From the NCBI GenBank assembly GCA_949358305.1, contig OX442314.1, positions 16,423,060-16,487,059 on the forward strand: a DNA stretch of 64,000 nt. The letters run 5' to 3'. The notes under the pieces are model-generated. The model saw only the letters and a list, made by a program, of their open reading frames with translations. It was not told where the DNA came from and ran no database searches. This document shows positions 38,401-49,652 of this stretch, one piece after another; the stretch's first letter is position 1; the number at the start of each line of letters is the position of its first letter. The translations under genes were made by a program, and so were the position numbers. This stretch comes from Strigamia acuminata. Taxonomy: Eukaryota > Arthropoda > Chilopoda > Geophilomorpha > Linotaeniidae.

Positions 38401-38453
38401 TTACTCAGGAAAATCAAACCCGTAATAAAGAAAAACATAATCAATCTCTTCAA
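35437..38453 (-). CDS. NRF-6-like membrane acyltransferase, copy A
   Basis: Nose-resistant-to-fluoxetine (NRF-6) proteins are secretory-pathway membrane proteins with an N-terminal lumenal NRF domain and a C-terminal acyltransferase-3 domain; the C. elegans member affects lipid/yolk and drug transport. The substrate in insects is unknown. Minus-strand exons between 38453 and 35437 read through in frame wherever checked. Start MKRLIMFFFITGLIFL is a signal peptide. The NRF domain has GKGWAFQS, then MLDAYGKIGSGISQGN and QYCWINAALP with conserved cysteines, and RTAVCVPDSC. The acyltransferase part begins LFNTEPRDSSLMCLNGIRVF, then SMGWIILGHTYAMG (the catalytic-type His), then YRIAPYVLGMTCGYLL, LALSRSAWSVALSWMIF and RLTYSTYLIHL. 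It ends LSFEAPFMSLEKIFL-TGA. It is the left end of a five-copy array and the most diverged from B-C-D. Confidence 0.93.
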
Positions 38454-38895
38454 GTGCGGTGTAAATAAATGTACTGCTGTCAGCTTATAAATTTATGTAT
38501 AATCAATGTCTATATCACATGACTACCGGTAAGCATAATTCCTTATGATTTTTGCGGTGAAAAAATAATGATTGAAGAACGTTTTCCAACGTTGACCACT
38601 GCTTGAAAAAGACAACAGGAGAATAATAGTTTTTGGGAGTAAAATACGAACTTGATTTCACCATAAAGCGCAAGATGTTGTTTCCGTCATGACCGTCAAA
38701 GTGGGAGGAACATCGCGTGCGTCCTTCAACCGGTCAGTAGACCAGCAAATGACGCACATGTTAATATTGCACGCAGGAACAAACACAAATTGGGCAGCTA
38801 TTCAAACTTAACATCAATTGCCTATTGTTCCGAAGTAAAGCTAAGGTATTACAAATTCATGATGATTAAGTACACGTGGTGCATTATTGAGTATT
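38454..38895. promoter_or_regulatory. Copy A upstream region with E-box and TATA-like element
   Basis: TTTATAAGC on the minus strand about 35-45 bp before the copy A ATG looks like a TATA box. TCACATGA at 38515-38522 lies 62 bp before the ATG; similar TCANNTGA octamers sit 58-97 bp before the other array members. The rest of the spacer shows nothing clear. Confidence 0.45.
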
Positions 38896-39110
38896 TGTTT
38901 GTTATTGGTGGTGAAAAGATTATTTTTAAAACATTTTTTCCACAAAAATAAATCAGTGTATTTTTGACAACTTAAATGGGCAGGAAAATTGAAATTTCTG
39001 GAATTTCCACATGCAATTATAAATAAACAAATTGTTTTCCCCATTTGAATAACGAGGAAAAACAAATTCAAAACTATTAAGTCAATACATGAAATCTTGA
39101 AATAAAATGT
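38896..39110. repeat. Left copy of a flanking segmental duplication (pairs with 44881-45085)
   Basis: About 210 bp, starting TTTGTTTGTTATTGGTGGT, that recur nearly unchanged at 44881-45085, 5985 bp downstream. Both copies lie just 3' of an NRF-6 gene (B and C), so they mark the edge of a duplicated unit. Confidence 0.85.
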
Positions 39111-39982
39111 TCTCTATATTTTATTTTCATTTATCTAACCACATAATCAAGACAAACTGCAATACATGTCTTGAATTTACGCTTATAGTATTTTACATTT
39201 GCATTACAATTTTTTTTTTTTTGCATAATTAACTTTCCTAAAGCTAAAAAAGGCGCCTCAAAAGATAAAGAAATAAAAATGGCAGCAAAATAAGAAAAAG
39301 CTGCACTTGCACAAAAGGTAGCAAACTAAAAGGAATAAAAATTAATTAAATAAACACTTAAATAATTACAAGAAAAAGTAATAATGACTAACCATCTGTA
39401 AATGTGAAAAATGTGGACGTACATCTACACCCAAAACAAATAGGGAAATTATCACATTGTGGATTAAATAGGTACTGTACGTTAAACGTCCGAATGGTTG
39501 CCAAAAAGGCCATGATAAAATACTGTTCACCACACCTTCATATTAAAAAATAAATAAAATTATTTTCACAATTAAAATATTAATTTGTATCATACCTCCA
39601 TATCCATTACAACACGCGAAAATCATCCAAGCCAAAGCCACTGACCATGCTGATCATGATAAAGCAAGATACAATGATTCAACGTCCTGAGTCATTACAT
39701 TGTGATAAATACCAAACATTACAGCTGAACTTAATCCAACTGCAGTCAACCATCCCGCAGTAACCACTAGCTAAAATTAATTTAAATTTGAAAAATAATA
39801 ATAATAATACTACTACTAATAATAATTCCACGAATTTACTTTTTGCAATTTTGCTTTGCATTTGTTTCTGTGCAATAAATATCCACATATCATTCCGATT
39901 ATGTAAGCAGCTATTCGACAATACGGCTTTTCGTAAATTTTGACGAAGGCATCACTAAATTTTCGACAATATAAAAATCAAA

Positions 39983-41182
39983 TTGTGTATATTAGCTTAA
40001 AGATCGGCCCCTGATGGCGCCGATTGAATGAAAGTGCGCGAAATATGACAAAATACCAACGTATAAAGTTAAATACGATAAATAAACTTATGACTATTTA
40101 AGTTATTAGTGAAAAAAAAAGGTGATTATTGATCAGATATTAATTTGATAAAATCAATATCAAACCATATAATCACAAAAAAATACTTACGACTGTAAAG
40201 AGTACCAATTGAGCTCATTTGGACTTAGTCTGCTGCAAGGTCCTGACCCGCTAACCCCTAAAGTGATCTGCGAATCCATGGATTCTGATGTCCTGTTGGC
40301 TGTCACTAATCCCTATTGTTCCTCAAATATATATAAGTATATAAGGTCTGGATTTTTGCCAGATCTTCGCTTTTTGTTTGTTTTTTGTATCTTTGATCTT
40401 GAAATACATTAAGCCCAATAGCTGACATTCTGATCTGTCGCTGTCAATATACCGCTCATATACGAAGCAATGCGGGAAGTAAACCGGTGCAATAAATACC
40501 CGTTCGTGGTCACGCAACCATCTAATCGTTACGGCTCTGAGACGGATGGAGGCCTGAAAACCTCCCGAAATGATCGTGGATCATTGTGACTGTCCCCGCC
40601 ACTAAACCGTCTACACGGGAAGCTGAACCCGTCCAACAAATTCCGGTTGTGGATCAGCGCAATCCAATCCACCGTCACGGCTCTGAGGCGTATGGAGACG
40701 TCAAAACTTCCCTCGATGATTGTGGATCATCGCTGACTGTCCCCGCCAAAATTACGAAACACTAACGTTCCTTGATTGTATTTTCCGTAGTATTTAGCTA
40801 TGATTCGATCGATACGTGTTTGAACGATTGTTTAAAGGTCAGTGAATGCGGAGTCTCCGCATACGCGCATTCTTGCCAGATGGCCTAATGGCCATGTAAG
40901 TTTGTAACGTTGTTGTGACGATGCCGCGAAGCCAGCCCTATTCCTTGGCCCGCCCGAACACTCAACCAGTAGATGCAACCTGTCTACACGTGTTTAGAAC
41001 CCTTTCCATGAAATAAATCTATTCAAGTGGTATTTGTCGTAAGTCTTATTCAGTACAATTCACTTAGCGCACACTACTTTGCCTACCTCGCGTAGGTTAT
41101 TGTTTAAGTAGTCATGTGTTATATTTATCTCTCTAGGGTAATTAAATATTTACCCTTTAAAAAGGTAGAAACATCGCAAAAT
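39983..41182. mobile_element. About 1.2 kb insertion in an intron of copy B
   Basis: Alignment by eye with copy C shows the intron is continuous there (ATCAAATT joined to AAAAAACG near 45950), while copy B has about 1.2 kb between the same bases. The insert has higher GC in its middle, contains a duplicated segment of about 100 bp, and near 41017 a CATGAAATAAATC poly(A)-type signal, features that suit a solo LTR or other retroelement remnant. I found no coding region and no certain terminal repeats; the flanking CAAATT/CAAAATT could be a target duplication. Class not determined. Confidence 0.6.
40503..40748. repeat. Two direct copies of a roughly 100-bp unit
   Basis: Within the copy B insertion, a unit running from a TTCGTGGTCACGCAA-like start through ACGGCTCTGAG and GTGGATCAT to ACTGTCCCCGCC occurs at about 40503-40602 and again at about 40642-40748 with roughly 75-80 percent similarity by eye. 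The spacer is about 40 bp. Confidence 0.75.
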
Positions 41183-43582
41183 TAAAAAACGTAAGAAAAC
41201 TTACTTTGATGAATTTCTAATGTGATAATGCGTTGCGATGGCACCAGTAGCTATCCAATTTGCTAAAATTAAACAACCAGCAAAAATTGACGAAACCAAT
41301 AAATTTCTGCAAGATATTATAGATATTAGATAAATTATAGTAATAATAATAAGATAATAATAATAAGCATCAGTTTGTAATACCTAGTTATAAAAATTAA
41401 AATAAGTGGACTGATTACATAAAATTGCATGTCGTTGGCCAAATACCACGTGTGGCCCATACACTATAATATACATTTAAAAAAAAAAACCTAAATTCAA
41501 TTACCATAATATAAAACCCTTAAATCATTTTATACGAACCAAATCATTAAAATCGATGAAGTTGTTAATATACAATAAAGTCGTCCACCAATATTTGTCG
41601 CACTTGTCACCACTTAATCCTTGTTCAGGCCAAAATGGACCATCAATATAATAAGGAGATAAAATGTTGTAAAAAAGAAATAAGACCACAGCATAAACGG
41701 GTGTCAATCTGAAATAAAATATCAAAGATAAATAAAACATCACAGAGGATTGTAATTCTTACCTCCAATATCGATGAAAATAAAATTTTAACCATGAAAT
41801 TTTCCCATTTGTTCTTTCATATTCTTTAAGATAGAAATATGTCACCAACAATCCACTGAAACAAAAGAAAAAAAATAATCAATTAATTTAAAAAAATAAA
41901 ACGTTATACCGACAGAACCTTAAAACGAAAAACGTGTCGACTGAAAACACCCCTTGCGCAATAAATAAAAACGAAAAACTAGTTATCCAATCCATATGAA
42001 CCAATACGTTATCTAAACTCAAAATAGATTATTTAGTTTCTTACTTCAGCATAAATGCTATACTACACCTGCTACAAGAGCCCCCATGGTGTAACTATGT
42101 CCTAAAATAATCCACAGCATGCTAATTACGCGAATACCGTTTATGCACATGAGTGAGTTGTCTCTTGGCTCGGTATTAAATAATTTAGAACCATTTGTAT
42201 ACAATGAGAAACAAAGAAAAATCTTTCCACATATACCTAAAACAATTATAAACGTGAAATATAGAATAACCATGGAAAAATAAATTTACCATCACATGCT
42301 GAATTTCTTTCATTATCGTCAATAATTAGTGGATTATTACCCGCATTTATTAACGATTGATGAATTTCTACTTCAGCTTGTGTTTCGATTTCTTGCGATA
42401 ATTTATTTCGTCTATTAAACACCGGTTTAGCTATACTTTTGAATCGTGGTGAATTTAGAGTTGATGAATGTAAGTACACATCGTATAAGGTACCAGATAG
42501 AATTATTGCAGCCATCATTAAACAAAATACTCTACGCAAAGAGAAATGCTATTAATATTTGATATACTTTTAAAATTCCAACTTTTTAACTTTCATACAA
42601 ACAAATAACAGCACGTTGGTCATTCCAAATGGTACGACTTGGTGAAATCTCGTGGTCAGTCTTCAACACGTTGGACTTATTACCCTGTTGGGTTTCATTT
42701 AGTAGGTTCAATATTGTCTGTATATTGAAATTCTGTGAAATATCAGCCGCTTTAACTTCAAGGTTAATGTTGACTGAAAAAATTAAACCCGTAATTAAGA
42801 ACAACATAGTTCTACAACTACAATATTCGTCTCCAGCTGATGAATACATGTAATATTGATGACTGCCACATGAGCATATTGTTAGAAGAATCCACACATG
42901 TTAGCAGTAAAATGGGATTTTACTGGCACAAGCAGTAAAATCATTTTACTGGCACAAACAAAATAGGGTTACATATAGTAGTGAACACAACACAATGCCA
43001 ACTGGTGGTGATAATCTAAACAATTTAAATTCACATTTTTACCCACAATATCCCCCATGGGAATTTAACACTGTTTTCACACATTTAAACATCATAAAAT
43101 TAAATACAATAATAAACACCACATTTCCAAACTTCCATTGGTAGTTCGATGTCATCATTTGATTGCATGTCACTCAGTACCGTATTTGCTGTGTCTATAA
43201 TAGTTCTTTCACTCCTTCAATGATTGCATTCAGCTTGCTCCTCGTTGTGGTACGTGTGTCACCTGACGAGAAGGTCTTTGTGGCGAGGAATTTGCCTCGC
43301 TCCAAACGGCAGGATCAACACAAAATTTATCAAGAACACATGTACCAAAACCCCGTCCTACCAGTCAGGGCTTTATCAAACGTAAAGGAGTAATATAGGA
43401 CAAAGGATACATCAACGTGAGTTACATTACTTTCTGAGTAATCTCCGCAGATTTGCTAACTGTGATAACAAATTAGCAACAACACTTTGGCAGAATTTTC
43501 CATCAACGTGGGAAACAGCCAAACCAGCATTGAAACTCAGCAATTAGCGAGTCGCAAGGAACTACCTCACGAACCTAATTGT

Positions 43583-43652
43583 TAGGACAATATGTTAGGT
43601 TAGGTTAAGGATAGGCTAGGCCAGGTTAAGTTAGGTTAAGGTTAGGTTCATT
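43583..43652. repeat. TTAGG/TTAAGG-like run
   Basis: A degenerate array of TTAGGT, TTAAGG and related hexamers. Short TTAGG-like runs are common in interstitial arthropod DNA and recall the insect telomere repeat, but the copy number and purity here are low. Confidence 0.6.
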
Positions 43653-43756
43653 TCCGACACCTTTGAGTGTCATTTTCGGACTCAAGAGGCTTTATTTGGT
43701 AAGTAACCAAATTTTGGGCCCATTCTGAAGCGGGCCATATTCTAAAGTAACTCCAC

Positions 43757-43945
43757 ACTAAGCCTCTGTGTGAGCAACTGGAAAAGTGAAGTAAGCCTCT
43801 GTGTGAGCAACTGAACTGGAAAAGTGAAGTAAGCCTCTGTGTGAGCAACTGAACTGGAAAAGTGAAGTAAGCCTCTGTGTGAGCATTCACCAAAAAGACG
43901 GAACCCTAGATAACAGTCACAAATATAAGCCTCTGTGTGAGCATT
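43757..43945. repeat. Five copies of a 17-bp motif in a short tandem array
   Basis: AAGCCTCTGTGTGAGCA occurs five times without change, starting at about 43760, 43793, 43831, 43869 and 43927. The first four are joined by near-identical linkers (ACTG, with or without AACTG, then GAAAAGTGAAGT), so spacing is 33, 38 and 38 bp; the last is 58 bp away in different sequence. Confidence 0.85.
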
Positions 43946-44398
43946 TCTCTCGCGTGCCAGTGAGCCTAAGGACGAAACAATGCGAAGGATGTCGCTACAA
44001 AGGACTTCCCCAGGACGCCGCCCAGCTGCAAGGACCAAGACTCCATCTTGGATACTTCCAGTGTGACGACGAGAACGACATTACATATATATATATACAG
44101 AAACATGAATTGTATGGTTGTATTAGTTGGTTAAATAAAAGGTGTTTTATTTCATGCCTGTGTGTGTGTACAATTATCAATTTGGGTACTTGTTAGCGAT
44201 AACAAGAAAAGAAGGTAAGTGAGACTCATTGCGAGTTCGACAGCCTCATGAAGTAAGAGAGGAAGGGAGCACAACATGTGGGGGCCTCTCCAGGATTAAT
44301 AGAGTAAACAGGGGAATTGACCCAGTTGAAAATTAATTCTTTTGAACTCGAGATCACTGATTGTACCCAAAGAAAAATGGCAGACAACATTGTAGCCA

Positions 44399-44880
44399 TT
44401 GTTTCCAACTCTGATCCACCGAGACAAGTCAGCAGTCGCAAGGGAACCAACTATAAACTTAGGTCGTGACGTCCCTTGCCAGAAGCCTCTTCGCACTCCA
44501 CAAGGCAACGATGTCGAAAGGTTAAGCCCAGGCCGGAGGAGTGCATCTGAGGGGCAACTCCCGCCTCGCGACGAGACGAGGCAGCAATCAGATGTGACAG
44601 GGAGGCACGAGGATTTGCCTCGAAATAAACTGCTGCGTTGTGTACACATCAGCGAGACGAGTGGAAATGAGGATTTGCCTTGGACAGACTTGCTTCGTTT
44701 AACAAAGACCACTGAGGCCGGTAACCAGCTGGCGGAAAGAGAGGCACGAGCCTTCAAGTACGGCAAGACCCAGCGCTACCCAACAATGCTCGAGGAGGTG
44801 GAGCTTGTAGAACGAGCCGTGATGGCCCACCAAAGTTTCGAGACTACCTCGAATACACCCAATTGGTGGTGTAGACCGAT
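44399..44880 (+). CDS. Possible retroelement-derived open frame
   Basis: An open frame (continuing by chance into the duplicated flank to 45037) whose product is rich in Arg, Glu and Gln and contains two related segments, HEDLPRNKLLR and NEDLPWTDLLR. The composition differs from the AT-rich surroundings. I do not recognise a domain; it may be a gag-like remnant or non-coding retroelement sequence that happens to be open. Confidence 0.25.
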
Positions 44881-45085
44881 TTGTTTGTTATTGGTGGTAA
44901 AAAGATTTTTTTTAAAACATTTCTTCCACAAAAATAAATCAGAGTATTTTTGGCAACTTTTATGGTCAGGAAAATTGAAATTTCTGAAATTTCCACATGC
45001 AATTATAAATAAACAAATTGTTTTCCCCATTGAATAACGAGGAAAAACGAATTCAAAATTATTAAGTCGATACATGAAATCTTGA
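44881..45085. repeat. Right copy of the flanking segmental duplication (pairs with 38896-39110)
   Basis: Near-identical to 38896-39110, including the CAGGAAAATTGAAATTTCTG segment. It continues into the 3' end of copy C as the other does into copy B. Confidence 0.85.
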
Positions 45086-45204
45086 AATAAAATGTTCTCT
45101 ATAGTTTATTTTCATTTATCTAACCATATAACCAAGACAAATTGCAATAGCAATATATGTCTTGAATTTAAGCTTACAGTATTTTACATTTGCATTACAA
45201 ATTT

Positions 45205-48200
45205 TTATAAAATTAACTTTTCTAAAGCTAAAAAAGGCGCCTCAAAAGATAAAGAAATAAAAATGGCAGCAAAATAAGAAAAAGCTGTACTTGCAAAAAA
45301 GATAGCAAACTAAAAGGAATAAAAATTAATTAAATAAACACTTAAATAATTACAAGACAAAGTAAAACTGACTAACCATTTGTAAATGTGAAAAATGTGG
45401 AGGTACATCTAGACCCAAAACAAATAGGGAAATTATCACAAGATGGATTAAGTAGGTACTGTACGTTAAACGTCCGAATGGTTGCCAAAAAGGCCACGAT
45501 AAAATACTGTTCACTACACCTTCATATTAAAAAATAAATACAATTATTTTTACAATTAAAATATTAAATTTTATCATACCTCCATATCCATTACAACACG
45601 CGAAAATCATCCAAGCTAAAGCCACTGACCATGCTGATCGTGATAACGCAAGATACAATGATTCAACGTCCTGAGTCATTACAGTGTGATAAATACCAAA
45701 CATTACAGCAGAACTTAACCCAACTGCAGTGAACCATCCCGCAGCAACCACCAGCTAAAAATAATTTAAATTTGTTTAAAAAAAATAACAATAATTCCAC
45801 GAATTTACTTTATGCAACTTTGCTTCGCATTTGTTTCTGTGCAATAAATATCCACATATCATTCCGATTATGTAAGGAGCTATTCGACAATATGGCTTGT
45901 CGTAAATTTTGTCGAAGATAGCACTAAATTTTCGACAATATAAAAATCAAATTAAAAAACGCAAGAAAACTTACGGTGACGAATTTCCAAGGTGGTAATG
46001 CGTTGCGATGGCACCAGTAGCTATCCAATTTGCCAAAATTAAACAACCAGCAAAAATTGCCGAAACCGATAAATTTCTGCAAAATATTATAGACATTAGA
46101 TATATTATAGTAAGTGAAGATAATAATAATAAGCATCAGTTTGTAATACCTGGTTATAAATATTAAAATAAGTGGACTGATTACATAAAATTGCATGTCG
46201 TTGGCCAAATACCACGTGTGGCCCATACACTATAATATACATTAAAGAAATAACTAAATTCAATTACCATAATATAAATCACTTAAATCATTTTATACGA
46301 ACCAAATCATTAAAATCGATGAAGTTGTTAACATACAATAAATTCGCCCACCAATATTTGTCGCACTTGTCACCACTTAATCCTTGTTCAGGCCAAAATG
46401 GACCATCAATGTAATAAGGAGATAAAATGTTGTAAAAAAGAAATAAAACCACAGCATAAACGGGTGTCAATCTGAAACAAAATATTAAAGAAAAATACAG
46501 TAAAACATCACAGGGGATTGTAATTCCTACCTCCAATATCGATGAAAATAAAATTTTAACCATAAAATTTTCCCATTTGTTCTTTCATATTCTTTAAGAT
46601 ACAAATATGTCACCAACAATCCACTGAAACAAAGAAAAAAATTAAACAAGTAATTCCCTTTCAAAAAAAAGTTATACCGAACCTTAAAACAAAAAACGTG
46701 TCGACTGAAAACACCGCTTGCGCAATAAATAAATACGAAAAACTAGTTATCCAATTCATTGGAACCAATACGTTATCTAAACTCAAAATAGATTATTTAG
46801 TTTCTTACTTCAGCATAAATGCTAAATGCATAAATGCTACACCTGCTAAAAGAGCCCCCATGGAGTAACTATGACCTAAAATAATCCACAACATGCTAAT
46901 TACGCGAATACCGTTTATGCACATGAGTGAGTTGTCTCTTGGCTCGGTATTAAATAATTTAGATCCATTTGTATATAATGAGAAACACAAAAAAATCTTT
47001 CCACAAATACCTAAAACAATTACAAACGTGAAAAATAGAATAAAACCTACAAAATTAAATTTACCATTGCATGCTGATTTCCTTTTATTATCGTCAATAA
47101 TCAGTGAAGTATTATCCTCATTTATTGACGATGGATGAATTTCTACTTCAGCTTGTGTTTCGATTTCTTGCGATAATTTATTTCGACTATTGTTAAACAC
47201 CGGATTAGCTATACTTTTGGAAGGTGGTGAATTTAAAGCGGATGAATGTAAGTACACATCGTATATGGTACCAGATAGAATTATTGCAGCCATCAAAAAA
47301 CAAAAGACTCTATGCAAAGAGAAAAGCTATTAATATTTAATATACTTAAAAAAATCCAACTTTTCAACTTTCATACAAACAAATAACAGCACGTTGGTCA
47401 TTCCAAATATTACGACTTGGTGAAATACAACCAGCCAACAGAACAACCGACCCATTAAGTTTCGGAATAGCTAGAACATCGTATTTAAGTCAGTACATTA
47501 GTAGTTTGCGCCGTCATATTAAATTACCATTAATATCTGCCATTAGTATATTTAAATCCTCAACTTTGCACGAATTTGGTACACAAACTGCAGTTCGTAG
47601 GTTAATATTTTGTCCTACCTAAACAAGTAAAATTAGATAAACATCTGTAACTTAGTTCTTTCGAAGTTATTACCACAATTTGTTGCTGTGTGGCTGCAGT
47701 TATCCAACAGTATCGCCCATGAAACGGATCTGTGAAGTTGCGATAAGGTGGACCTTGAATAACGCCATTGCAAAGTGAGAAACTGCCTGGCCAAATCACA
47801 TTTCCTTGAGAAATTCCACTCCCTATTTTTCCATATGCATCAAGCACTGTTATAAAACAAAAAAAAAACATTAAACAATTAAACTGATGGTAAATTAAAC
47901 TTATTACTCTTCCAAGCCCATCCTTTGCCATCAACCAAGCCAGATGCAAATTCTATGACATTTTGGAGACATTCGGCAGAAACATTCGGGTTATTGTAAA
48001 TTTGTAACTTCTCTAATGCCAATTGAGGTGTATTGAAAATACTGTGTGGTTCAATCTCGTGGTCAGTCTTCAACATGTTGGACTTATTACCCTGTTTGAT
48101 TTCATTTAGTAGGTTCACTATTGTCTGTATATTGAAATTCTGTGATATATCAGTCGCTTTAACTTCAAGGTTAAGGTTGACTAAAAAAATTAAACCCGTA

Positions 48201-48214
48201 ATTAAAAACAACAT
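45205..48214 (-). CDS. NRF-6-like membrane acyltransferase, copy C
   Basis: Same architecture as copy A: signal peptide (MLFLITGLIFLVNLNLEVKA), NRF domain (IFNTPQLALEKLQIYNNPNV, GKGWAWKS, LDAYGKIGSGISQGNVIWPG, QQ.VITS), then the acyltransferase-3 part with SLMCINGIRVISMLWIILGH, RLTPVYAVVLFLFYNILSPY, NLLYVNNFIDF, WYLANDMQFYVISPLILIFI, LALSRSAWSVALAWMIFACC and a final LSFEAPFLALEKLIL-TAA at 45205. All exons inspected are open. The start at 48212-48214 gives a proper signal peptide; a longer open frame upstream is ignored. The unit spacing to copy B is 5985 bp and to copy D 5811 bp, showing stepwise tandem duplication. TCACATGA at 48274-48281 lies 60 bp before the ATG. Confidence 0.93.
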
Positions 48215-48454
48215 AGTTCTACAACTACAATATTCTGGCTCCAGCTGATGAATACATGTAACACTGATGACTATCACATGAGCATGTTGCACACCCACGT
48301 GAAAATCAACGGGTAATTCAAGATAATCATAACAAAAAGTTAATTTTTTTGAAAGAGATAAAAACTATAAATTCAATGATAACATTTTTCCACGAAAGTT
48401 GGATGGAACTATCGCTTATGTTTATTAATCAGTCAATTGAGTTGGACGCCATTA

Positions 48455-49223
48455 TACAGGGTGTCCTAAAAGTCTGGTTCCCTCCAAATATTTCCCGAGC
48501 AATTGCATCTAGGTTAACTTTGATGAAGCGATTGTATAGAAAGTTGGGTGAGAGCAATCCAATGACGTCATCAAATTTAACCTTGAAGGTCATTTTCAAG
48601 GTCATTCACTTGCTAACTTCTAAACCAATCAGGTTAGAGCAAAAAAGTCAATTACAAAGTTGTAGAGCACCATCAAATTAGTACTATCCAATTTATCTTA
48701 GTCATCTTAAGTCAAATGTTTTCTTTTTAAAAAGGAGGCAAATCAGAAAAAAGATCCGCAAAGTGAAATTTTTTATTCTTGTGATAAAATAATTATTGAG
48801 GCATTAAAAAAAGGCAGTGGTTTTTCTTGTTTACTGGCATAATAATGCACATTTGAATACGTTTATTTAAGTAATTCAGTATTTTTCTAATAGAAATTTA
48901 AGTTTTGTCACAATGACTGACTTTATTTCAGCCGATTTGTCTCCTTTTTAAAAAAAAAACATTTAACTTAAGATGACTAAGATAAATTGGATAGTACTAA
49001 TTTGATGGTGCTCTACAACTTTGTAATTAACTTTTTTGCTCTAACCTGATTGGTTTAGAAGTTAGAAAGTGAATGACCTTGAAAATGGCCTTCAAGGTCA
49101 AATTTGATGACGTCATTGGATTGCTCTCACCCAACTTCCTATACGATCGCTTCATCAAAGTTGGCCTAGATGCAATTGCTCAGGAAATATTTGGAGGGAA
49201 CCAGACTTTTAGGACACCCTGTA
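48455..49223. mobile_element. Foldback-type inverted-repeat transposon with TA target site
   Basis: A 769-bp element starts TACAGGGTGTCCTAAAAGTC and ends with its reverse complement. The two arms, roughly 290 bp each, are inverted copies with few differences (both include GATGACGTCATTGGATTGCTC or its complement). It is flanked by TA on both sides. No transposase frame is present, so it is non-autonomous. The matching stretch upstream of copy D (near 54265-54290) lacks it, giving a natural empty site. ACAGGGTGTCC termini are widespread in insect MITEs. Confidence 0.9.
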
Positions 49224-49652
49224 TATGAATCGCGCAGATACAAAATTTTCATCGAGTCAAAAGAGATAAAGAAAGAGATGATGCATTTTTAAAACATCAT
49301 TCAATGTTGTTTTTTTATTTTTTATATTGTTTTTTTTATTTTTTTTAAATATAAATTTTGCTTGTGAAACGCAGCAAAATATAAACACTAAAATCGTACT
49401 CCATTTATCAATTCCATTTTATAGTTATTTTATAGTTAAAAATAATTTTTCTAATGCCCGATGATTATTGTGGTGAAAGGCACAACAGGTCAATTAACAT
49501 CAAGATAACAGTGTACAATACCGGAACAAAGGTAACAATTTTTCAGTGTATGTGTAAAAACAATTGCTCCATGATAAGACGTTTCAGTCAATAGCGCAAT
49601 ATCTTCCATAAAAAAAGCACACATGCCATATTGCATGTGTCATCAATGTTTT

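Larger units (their letters stand above)
39193..42807 (-). pseudogene. NRF-6-like acyltransferase copy B, decayed
   Basis: Copy B is closely related to copy C but is broken in at least three ways. (1) The first exon runs normally from the signal peptide to KTDHEI and then jumps to SPSRTIWNDQRAVICL, which in copy C belongs to the fourth exon; the rest of the NRF domain and three introns are deleted, with a 3-base AAT-type overlap at the junction (about 42644-42650). (2) In the exon at 39600-39760 the CGA of copy C (LALSRSAW) is TGA at about 39652-39654. (3) About 1.2 kb of foreign DNA (39983-41182) lies in an intron. Remaining exons (41200-42540) still read in frame and keep the RLTPVYAVVLFLFYNIL and LMCINGIRVISMLWIILGHS blocks, so decay is recent. 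Not expected to give a working enzyme. Confidence 0.9.
42876..44880. mobile_element. Unique insertion-like spacer between copies B and C
   Basis: Upstream homology between copies B and C stops near 42875, and the duplicated flank of copy C starts at 44881, so the 2 kb between is not shared. It has higher GC than its surroundings, two GCAGTAAAAT...TTTACTGGCACAA direct repeats at 42904-42960, an AATAAAAGG poly(A)-type signal at about 44135 followed by a TGTTAGCGATAACA string near 44191, and an open frame at 44399-44880. This would fit remains of an LTR retroelement, but I see no reverse transcriptase or clear LTR pair. No cellular gene is seen. Confidence 0.4.

Noticed and set aside
43583-43652. 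TTAGG-like run as a telomere or fused chromosome end
   Set aside because: Too short and degenerate, and located inside a gene array with genes on both sides.
43648-44038. Minus-strand frames with repeated HTEAY/TQRLT segments
   Set aside because: They are translations of the tandem 17-bp repeat array in different frames, not a protein repeat.
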